Position numbers and translations under genes: made by a program. The notes under the pieces were generated by a model. That model had not been told where the DNA came from, did no database searches, and saw only the letters and a program-made list of their open reading frames with translations. Below, one piece after another: positions 58,430 to 64,000 of a stretch of 64,000 nucleotides of DNA (the stretch's first letter is position 1; each line of letters begins with the position of its first letter). Source of the stretch: Chloroflexota bacterium (GTDB taxonomy: Bacteria; Chloroflexota; Anaerolineae; Promineifilales; Promineifilaceae); NCBI GenBank assembly GCA_018004935.1, contig JAGNBF010000018.1, positions 24,097 to 88,096 of the forward strand, written 5' to 3'.

Positions 58430-58632
58430 ATTCCCCAAGGGCCAAAATTTGTAAGACGATTTTGTAAATCGTCCACCGGGCGATTTTTTAAATCGCCCTA
58501 CATTTTCGCAGGAGTTCCCCATGAACACGTCGCGCACCAAGATGGACGAAAATAACGCCACCATTTTCATCCCCATCCGTGTTCATTCCTATCCGTGTTT
58601 CCATTATCAGTGGCTATTTTCGCAGGAGTGAT
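58430..58632 (+). repeat. Double hairpin and long cassette before the receiver gene
   Basis: Double hairpin 58450-58502, CGCAGGAGTTCCCC-ATG at 58521 opening a 36-codon in-frame run (RTKMDENNATIFIPIRV...) that ends TGA at ~58631, and GCTATTTTCGCAGGAGTGA immediately upstream of the receiver gene. Confidence 0.78.
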
Positions 58633-58640
58633 ACACCACT

Positions 58641-59042
58641 ATGGCAAGAGTGCTTATCATTGAAGATAACCCTGCTAACCTGGAACTGATGACCTACCTT
58701 CTACAAGCCTTTGGTCACTTGCCTATCGCGGCCGCGGATGGGACTACCGGATTGCGAATAGTCCAACAAGATCAGGTAGATCTGATCATCTGTGATATTC
58801 AATTGCCCGAAATAGATGGTTATGAAGTTGTGCGCCAGCTAAAAAGCACGCCCACACTACAAGCTATCCCTATTATTGCCGTTACTGCCTATGCCATGGT
58901 CGGCGACCGAGACAAAATGCTGGCCGCCGGGTTCGATGGCTACATGTCCAAACCCATCACCCCGGAGACTTTTGTCACTCAAATTGAGAAGATACTGGCA
59001 CAAGTGGGAAACTATAGACCTCAAGATAATGATGTGGTGTAG
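58641..59042 (+). CDS. Single-domain response regulator (CheY-like)
   Basis: A 133-residue receiver. Acidic residues E8-D9, phosphoacceptor Asp52 (LIICDIQLPEIDGYE), Thr in IIAVTAYAM and Lys in YMSKPIT are all present. No output domain, so it probably relays phosphate between the upstream PAS kinase and the downstream hybrid kinase, or acts by protein contact (DivK-like). Ribosome-binding site AGGAG lies 12 bases before ATG 58641 in a dispersed repeat. Confidence 0.92.
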   Translation: MARVLIIEDNPANLELMTYLLQAFGHLPIAAADGTTGLRIVQQDQVDLIICDIQLPEIDGYEVVRQLKSTPTLQAIPIIAVTAYAMVGDRDKMLAAGFDGYMSKPITPETFVTQIEKILAQVGNYRPQDNDVV

Positions 59043-59121
59043 GGGCTGGCCGTATGCCTGTCCATCAGGGGGATGGCAACCACATGCCCCTACAGCCAAA
59101 CACTTTTTCTTAAGAGCTATA
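59035..59121. repeat. GGGGCTGGCC ... CCCCTACAGCC element
   Basis: GTGTAGGGGCTGGCCGTATG, GGGGGATGGCAACCACATGC and AGCCAAACACTTTTTCTTAA with GAGCTATAAT: a relative of the 16577-16700 element in the gap between receiver and hybrid kinase genes. Confidence 0.7.
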
Positions 59122-59138
59122 ATGAAGTGAGAACCTGG

Positions 59139-61946
59139 ATGGCTACTATTTTAATTGTGGATGACAACGCCGCCAATCGCGACTTTTTAGTCACCCTATT
59201 AGACTACAGCGGACACCGCATGATAGAAGCCGCTGATGGGATGATGGGGTTGGTCCTGACGCGAAATGAGCAACCTGACCTGGTTATTGTTGACATCCTG
59301 ATGCCCGCGATGGATGGGTTTGAGTTTGTGCGCCAACTACGGGATGACCCAGTTATTGGTCATACTCCGGTCATATTTTGTACTGCCACGTACCTCAAGG
59401 GTGAGGCCCGTGCCCTGGCCGAAGCCTGCCATGTCCGTCATATCTTGACCAAACCTACCGAACCCCAGCTTGTGTTGGATGTGGTGGCGGCCGTATTAAA
59501 CACACCTCAGCCGGTTTTACCCCCAGTACCCTCTGCCAAAGAGCTGTTCAACCGGGAGCATCTACGCGTGCTCACCGACAAGTTGGTAGAGAAGGTAGAG
59601 CAATTACAGGATAGTCAGGCGCAACTGGTAGGCATTATTGCCTCGGCCATGGATGCTATTATCAGTGTGGATGAAAGGCAACAGATTATTGTTTTTAACC
59701 AGGCGGCGGAGCAGTTGTTTGCTTATCATGCGTCTGAAGTTATTGACCAACCGTTGAGCAAGTTGATTCCAGAGCGTTTTCGTTCCCGACACGAGGGGCA
59801 TATTCATGAATTTGGGCACGCGAGTGTGATGCATCGGTCTATGAGACCGGGGGGAAATTTATATGGTTTACGCCGTGATGGCACGGAGTTCCCTATCGAA
59901 ACGTCTATTTCTCAGGTGGAAGTAGGGGGGCGTCTGCTTTATACCGTCATTTTGCGCGACATCACGGAGCGTAAACAGCGCGAGCGTCAACTAGAAGCGA
60001 TTGCCACGGTAAGTGCGGCCTTGCGGGCGGCACACACACGGGCGGAGATATTACCCATTGTGCTGGATGTGGTGCATGAACTGCTCGCCGATGACGCGGC
60101 CGCGTTGTCTATTCGTGATCCCCTTTCTGGTGACTCCGTCATAAACTGGGCACAGGGTGCCTGGGCCAGCCGCATCAACGAACGTATCCCTGCAGGCGAA
60201 GGCATAAGCGGCCATGTCCTGGCTACCGGTCAGCCCTATTGGAACAATGATATTCGCCATGAAGTGCGCTACACCCGCTCTGATCTGATTGGGGACCTTA
60301 AAGCCATGGTTTGTGTACCACTCATTACCGAGGCACAGACTATTGGTGTGTTGTGGATCGCCCGTAAGAGTGACATTACCCAGGAAGAAGTGCGACTTCT
60401 GATGGCCATGAGTGATATTGCCGCCAATGCCATTCAGCGCGTCACCTTATACGAACAAACCCAAGAAGAGGCACGGCGCGTGCAACAAATCATAGACACA
60501 GTGCCGGAAGGGGTGTTTGTTCTAGATGCCAACCAGCAAGTCATGATGGCGAATCCCACAGCCCAGACATATCTGACCCTGTTGGCTGGGGCGCAGGTTG
60601 GGGATGTATTGACGATGCTGGGCACGCGGCCGCTGGCTGAATTACTCGTAAAAGTGGAGCCGGGCAAACCCTGGCCCCAACTCGATTTCCCCGAGGCCCA
60701 CCGTATCTTTGAAATTGCCGCCAGCCCCATTAACATTGCGGTAGCCACAGAGGGGCAGGTCGTGGTTCTCCGTGATGTCACAGAAGCCCATACCCAGGCC
60801 CGTTATTTGCAAGCCCAGGAACGGTTGGCGACAGTGGGGCAACTGGCGGCTGGGGTAGCTCATGATCTGAACAATGTCCTGGCCGCTATCGTCTTATATG
60901 CCCAAATGATGCAGTTAGCTGTTGATTTCCCCCCTGCCCAGGCCGCACGCCTGGAAATAATCGTACAACAGGCCAACCATGCCTCAGAGTTGATCCAGCA
61001 AATTTTAGACTTTAGCCGGAATGCGGTAATGACCCGTTACCCCACTGATTTTTTAATACTGGTGCAGAATGCGGTTAAACTGTTTCAGCGCACCTTCCCG
61101 GAAAATATTGTCGTTTCACTCCACTATACCAAAGAGGATTACATCATTGATGCCGATGCCACGCGCTTGCAACAAGTGATTATGAACCTGGCGGTGAATG
61201 CCCGTGATGCGATGCCGTCTGGTGGCGACTTACAGCTATTACTGCACCGGTTGGTGCTAAAGGCCGGAGAAAAGCCGCCCTTGCCAGATATGGCTCCCGG
61301 TAACTGGATCAAATTAACAGTCAGAGATAATGGTATGGGTATGCGGCCGCAGATTTTAGCCCGCATTTTCGATCCGTTTTTTACCACCAAAGCGCCGGGC
61401 AAAGGTACTGGCCTGGGTTTGTCTCAGGTGTATGGTATTGTCAAACAACATGGTGGTTCCATCACTGTAAGGAGTGAGGTGGGCCAGGGCACAACGTTTA
61501 CCCTTTATTTGCCCGCACTAGAGGGGGTTGAAGAACAGTCCTCCGCTTTTCAGGGGGAACTGCTGATACGGGGACAGGGCGAGGTAATTTTGGTGGTGGA
61601 AGATAAGAAAGAGGTACGTCAGGCCCTGTCAGAGTTACTGATATTTTTAGGGTACCAGGTGCTCGCGGCCGCAGACGGTCAACAGGCTTTGTCCCTCTTT
61701 GCCGCCCATGAGGCAGAAGTTGCTCTCGTACTCAGTGACATGGTCATGCCGGATATGGGCGGGGCCGAACTCTATGCCCAGCTAAAGGCCCGCTACCCAG
61801 CCGTCAAAATGGTAATTACTACCGGTTATCCCTTACAAGAAGTGGGCAACGAACTTCTCCAACAAGGGGTTGTCGTCGGTATCCAGAAGCCATTTGCCAT
61901 TGGGAAGATTGCCCACATCGTACGGGAAGCCCTGGACGAATTGTAG
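59139..61946 (+). CDS. Hybrid histidine kinase with two receivers, PAS and GAF domains
   Basis: A ~935-residue protein. Receiver (1-125; Asp52 in [12 protein letters not shown]), PAS (~170-285: [16 protein letters not shown]), GAF (~300-445: [19 protein letters not shown] is split by GEG), PAS (~465-560), HisKA of the DLNN type ([18 protein letters not shown]), HATPase_c ([39 protein letters not shown]) and a C-terminal receiver (~830-935; Asp in [13 protein letters not shown]). ATG 59139 was chosen because upstream codons are repeat-derived. The two receivers suggest a multistep phosphorelay with the neighbouring kinase and receiver. Confidence 0.92.
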   Translation: MATILIVDDNAANRDFLVTLLDYSGHRMIEAADGMMGLVLTRNEQPDLVIVDILMPAMDGFEFVRQLRDDPVIGHTPVIFCTATYLKGEARALAEACHVRHILTKPTEPQLVLDVVAAVLNTPQPVLPPVPSAKELFNREHLRVLTDKLVEKVEQLQDSQAQLVGIIASAMDAIISVDERQQIIVFNQAAEQLFAYHASEVIDQPLSKLIPERFRSRHEGHIHEFGHASVMHRSMRPGGNLYGLRRDGTEFPIETSISQVEVGGRLLYTVILRDITERKQRERQLEAIATVSAALRAAHTRAEILPIVLDVVHELLADDAAALSIRDPLSGDSVINWAQGAWASRINERIPAGEGISGHVLATGQPYWNNDIRHEVRYTRSDLIGDLKAMVCVPLITEAQTIGVLWIARKSDITQEEVRLLMAMSDIAANAIQRVTLYEQTQEEARRVQQIIDTVPEGVFVLDANQQVMMANPTAQTYLTLLAGAQVGDVLTMLGTRPLAELLVKVEPGKPWPQLDFPEAHRIFEIAASPINIAVATEGQVVVLRDVTEAHTQARYLQAQERLATVGQLAAGVAHDLNNVLAAIVLYAQMMQLAVDFPPAQAARLEIIVQQANHASELIQQILDFSRNAVMTRYPTDFLILVQNAVKLFQRTFPENIVVSLHYTKEDYIIDADATRLQQVIMNLAVNARDAMPSGGDLQLLLHRLVLKAGEKPPLPDMAPGNWIKLTVRDNGMGMRPQILARIFDPFFTTKAPGKGTGLGLSQVYGIVKQHGGSITVRSEVGQGTTFTLYLPALEGVEEQSSAFQGELLIRGQGEVILVVEDKKEVRQALSELLIFLGYQVLAAADGQQALSLFAAHEAEVALVLSDMVMPDMGGAELYAQLKARYPAVKMVITTGYPLQEVGNELLQQGVVVGIQKPFAIGKIAHIVREALDEL

Positions 61947-62717
61947 GGTGTGCATCATTTTTGTGACTATACTTACCACGGTCATAAAGTGACATTTTGT
62001 TAGCGGCAACAGATTGGGAGGTTTGGACTGAAGACCCATCCCCCTTCCCACGGGAATCGGCAGGGGGGATGGGGTCAATGAAGGCGTTACCCAATTAAAA
62101 ATTGGGTCTTTGGGATTTCAGGGGGTTGACACCATCTGTAGGGGCAACCCTTGTGGTTGCCCTCGGCGGGGCAGGCACAAGGCCAGCCCCTACATCTAGC
62201 CGCACCCCACGAATTCCGAAAGAGCCTTAAAAATTTAATGAACAAGAGGGAAGGGGGGGAAACCCAACGGCGCGGTTTGGCGAGCGTCCGCTCGCCAAAC
62301 CGCGCCGAAAATAGTTCCCCGCCCCTGGGGGCGGGGTTAGGGGTGGGGGTGGCCTTGGATAAACCCAACACGACGATAAAGGGAGACGGCGACAGGGCGA
62401 AAAAATGTCAGATTATGCCCTTTGACAGTATACATAGTGGCACGGTCGGGAGACCGGCCACAGCGAGGGGCGAAAATGGAAACCAGGTTTTTACATCGAA
62501 TTTGGAGTGCTCTACAGGAGAAAAACCTGGTTTCTAAGTAAGCGTTCAGTTCGGTTACATCCTATATGGAGAATGGAGAGCGCACAGCCTGGAAAGGCTG
62601 TGCTACCCCAGTTGACCGTCGGGCGGATTAACGGAACGTTTATCGTTCAAACTGAGAATTACTGCTTCCGCCCTGATGTACTAGGGCGATTTGGCAAATC
62701 GCCCTACAATTAGGGCC
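61947..62717. repeat. Gene-free stretch filled with repeats
   Basis: 61967-62010: CATAAAGTGACATTTTGT, related to 12433. 62031-62076: AAGACCCATCCCCCTTCCC hairpin. 62138-62200: TGTAGGGGCAACC...GGCCAGCCCCTACA element. 62249-62348: C-rich palindromic element (inverted) with a perfect palindrome at 62269-62306 (arm GGCGCGGTTTGGCGAGCG, loop TC). 62437-62466: GGTCGGGAGACCGGCC. 62479-62536: AACCAGGTTTTT repeat. 62583-62606: GCACAGCC hairpin. 62682-62706: AGGGCGATTTGG hairpin just before the next gene. Confidence 0.75.
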
Positions 62718-63830
62718 ATGACACCCCCCTGGCGTTTTCTCGGACGGATCCTTCTGAAGGCGACACTCTTCTTTTTGTTGTTCAACACCCTCTTTGCCTT
62801 AGTCCCACTCCCTCTAGGCGACTTTTCCCTTTATAACACCCTCTTCCCTGGCCGTTTGCGCCTGCCCTACGGCGAAAACCCGGCCCAATCATACAACCTC
62901 AGCTTGAATGACCTGGACGCCCTGGGGCAAAGTCATGTTATCAGCCAACCCCCAACGGCGGATGAATTTCGGGTGGTTTTACTGGGGGATTCTGGGGTGT
63001 GGGGCTGGTTTCTAGAAAATGAAGACACCCTGGCCGGACAACTGAACCAGATGGGAATGACGACCGCGCAGGGTAAAAACCTTGTCGTCTATAACCTGGG
63101 TTATCCACTCATGTCATTAACGAAGGATTTGCTCTTGTTGCAAGAGGCTTTGGCCTATCAGCCTGATCTGATCCTCTGGTTGGTGACGTTGCAATCATTT
63201 CCCTGGGAGCAACAGCTTAAACCACCGCTCTTGCAACAGAACCCAGAGCGGCTTATTCCGCTCATTAAGACATACCAACTTTCTCTGGATCCAGATGATT
63301 CCCGTTTTGTCCGACCCACCTTCGGGCAACGGACGATCATGGGGCAACGGCGGGCGGTAGCAGATTGGTTGCGTCTGCAACTTTATGGCGTTTCCTGGGC
63401 GGCCACGGGGGTTGATCAGGCTATCCCGGCAGAGATTCCTTTACGCCAGTCAGATTTTGCTGTGGATGGGTCGTGGCTGGAGTACCAAACGCCACTGGTG
63501 CTGGATGGAACGGTTTTGGCTTTTGATGTGCTCCAGGCGGGGGTAGAGCTGGCGGGAGATGTGCCTGTGGTTATTATCAATGAGCCGATTTTTGTGAGCC
63601 AGGGTGAGAATAGTGAGTTACGGTACAATGCCTGGTATCCCCGGTGGGCATATGATGATTATCGGACGCGGTTGGCGGAATTCGCGGCCGCGGGCCAATG
63701 GACTTACCTGGACCTGTGGGCGACCATCCCCGCGGCCGCGTTTACTGATAGCCCGGTTCACCTGAATGCCAGCGGCACCGCCCACCTGGCCGAATCTTTG
63801 CGGACAGTGATGCCGTTACCAGGCAACTAG
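62718..63830 (+). CDS. Membrane-anchored SGNH-type hydrolase
   Basis: A ~370-residue protein from ATG 62718. A signal anchor (~10-30) precedes the catalytic domain. Block I is VVLLGDSGVWGW with nucleophile Ser92, followed by VVYNLGYPLMS (Gly block) and, near the end, TDSPVHLNASGTAHLA with Asp344 and His348. This is the SGNH/GDSL fold used in O-deacetylation of envelope or polysaccharide groups. The last part also resembles AlgX/DltD-type acyl-handling proteins. The substrate is unknown. Two GCGGCCGC copies encode Ala triplets. Confidence 0.85.
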   Translation: MTPPWRFLGRILLKATLFFLLFNTLFALVPLPLGDFSLYNTLFPGRLRLPYGENPAQSYNLSLNDLDALGQSHVISQPPTADEFRVVLLGDSGVWGWFLENEDTLAGQLNQMGMTTAQGKNLVVYNLGYPLMSLTKDLLLLQEALAYQPDLILWLVTLQSFPWEQQLKPPLLQQNPERLIPLIKTYQLSLDPDDSRFVRPTFGQRTIMGQRRAVADWLRLQLYGVSWAATGVDQAIPAEIPLRQSDFAVDGSWLEYQTPLVLDGTVLAFDVLQAGVELAGDVPVVIINEPIFVSQGENSELRYNAWYPRWAYDDYRTRLAEFAAAGQWTYLDLWATIPAAAFTDSPVHLNASGTAHLAESLRTVMPLPGN

Positions 63831-63904
63831 TACAGCTTTACGGAAGTCTTTAATAGGTTTGTCGTAACGGCTTTTGTCGTTTAAAAAATTAATCAGGTAA
63901 TGGA

Positions 63905-64000
63905 ATCCCCCCCACCCCTAACCCCGCCCCCAGGGGCGGGGAACTTTTCTAAGGGGCATTTTTCGGGGCATTCGCCCCGAAAAATGCCCCATTGGAATTC
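63905..64000 (+). mobile_element. C-rich composite palindromic element, copy 12 (window edge)
   Basis: Head CCCCCCCACCCCTAACCCCG and CCCCCAGGGGCGGGGAACTTT, then a perfect palindrome at 63953-63990 (arm GGGGCATTTTTCGGGGC, loop ATTC). The right terminus lies outside the window. Confidence 0.8.

Larger units (their letters stand above)
439..63743. repeat. Highly iterated palindrome GCGGCCGC, about 100 copies
   Basis: The octamer GCGGCCGC, often extended to CGCGGCCGCG, recurs through the whole window. My hand count is about 104 copies, possibly off by a few; roughly two would be expected by chance at this base composition. Most copies lie inside coding regions, in all frames, usually one or more per gene; tandem overlaps (GCGGCCGCGGCCGC) occur near 3221, 3965, 25360 and 30525. 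Copy-poor stretches of over 2 kb lie near 0.45-2.95, 4.0-6.65, 12.4-14.9, 23.0-25.3, 26.7-29.2 and 34.9-37.3 kb. It resembles cyanobacterial HIP1 in behaviour but not in sequence. Its function is unknown. Confidence 0.9.

Noticed and set aside
1..64000. CRISPR array
   Set aside because: No run of equal-length direct repeats with unique spacers was seen; the repeated units found are dispersed hairpins, simple tandems or a single direct-repeat pair.
1..64000. tRNA or rRNA genes
   Set aside because: I saw no GTTCGAATC-type arm with a matching acceptor stem and no rRNA sequence; a covariance-model search would be decisive.

Overview
The window reads as chromosome of a free-living, GC-moderate heterotrophic bacterium with very repeat-rich intergenic DNA. 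The gene set (7TM-type histidine kinase, long PAS/GAF kinases, MerR-TipAS and PadR regulators, flotillin/NfeD/PspA membrane-stress genes, oligopeptidase B, DUF2231 and Uma2 proteins) and the repeat style suggest Chloroflexota (Anaerolineae-like). That assignment is inference: no rRNA, tRNA or other taxonomic marker gene is present.

Layout. 0-6 kb: 5' end of a cytochrome P450, PadR regulator with its promoter/operator, CPBP protease, AAA+ ATPase, MerR-TipAS regulator with a 19-bp-spacer promoter. 6.4-11.1 kb: His-rich membrane protein plus OmpR-type two-component system, then a 7TM histidine kinase. 11.3-21.1 kb: FGE-fold protein, YkgJ-like protein, YddG-like exporter, membrane proteins, alpha/beta hydrolase, aldo/keto reductase, MBL hydrolase and an HTH protein. 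21.5-23.5 kb: a cluster of DnaA-box-like sites between the HTH gene and an ExeA-like AAA ATPase gene, resembling a plasmid or element origin. 23.5-29 kb: carB relic, K+ channel, PspA-like, flotillin (YqiK-like) and NfeD/YqiJ-like genes. 29-44.5 kb: sulfotransferase-like protein, DMT exporter, APH-fold kinase, enoyl-CoA hydratase, ATPase, acyl-CoA dehydrogenase, CDP-glucose 4,6-dehydratase, an oligopeptidase B / DUF5678-like / retropepsin-like operon, Uma2 and DHH proteins. 44.5-45.7 kb: a nest of repeats. 45.7-48.1 kb: an MhqR-MhqO-MhqD-like quinone-response operon. 48.3-64 kb: multidomain sensor kinases, a LuxR-type HTH protein, DNA glycosylase Tag, YchJ-like protein, esterases, RidA, a kinase / receiver / hybrid-kinase phosphorelay cluster and an SGNH hydrolase.

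Two genome-scale signals stand out. First, the octamer GCGGCCGC occurs about 100 times (one per ~620 bp), inside nearly every gene; it behaves like a highly iterated palindrome and imprints Ala-Ala-Ala or Arg-Pro on proteins. Second, intergenic spaces are packed with small structured repeat families. The most striking is a ~180-bp MITE-like element with AGGGCGATTGC termini and a C-rich hairpin beside a perfect palindrome whose sequence differs between copies while the two arms co-vary. One copy sits inside another repeat with an 11-bp target duplication. A second family, a double hairpin, also shows compensatory arm changes and is joined to a cassette carrying a ribosome-binding site, ATG and a conserved 12-codon reading frame; members supply or adjoin the ribosome-binding sites of real genes.
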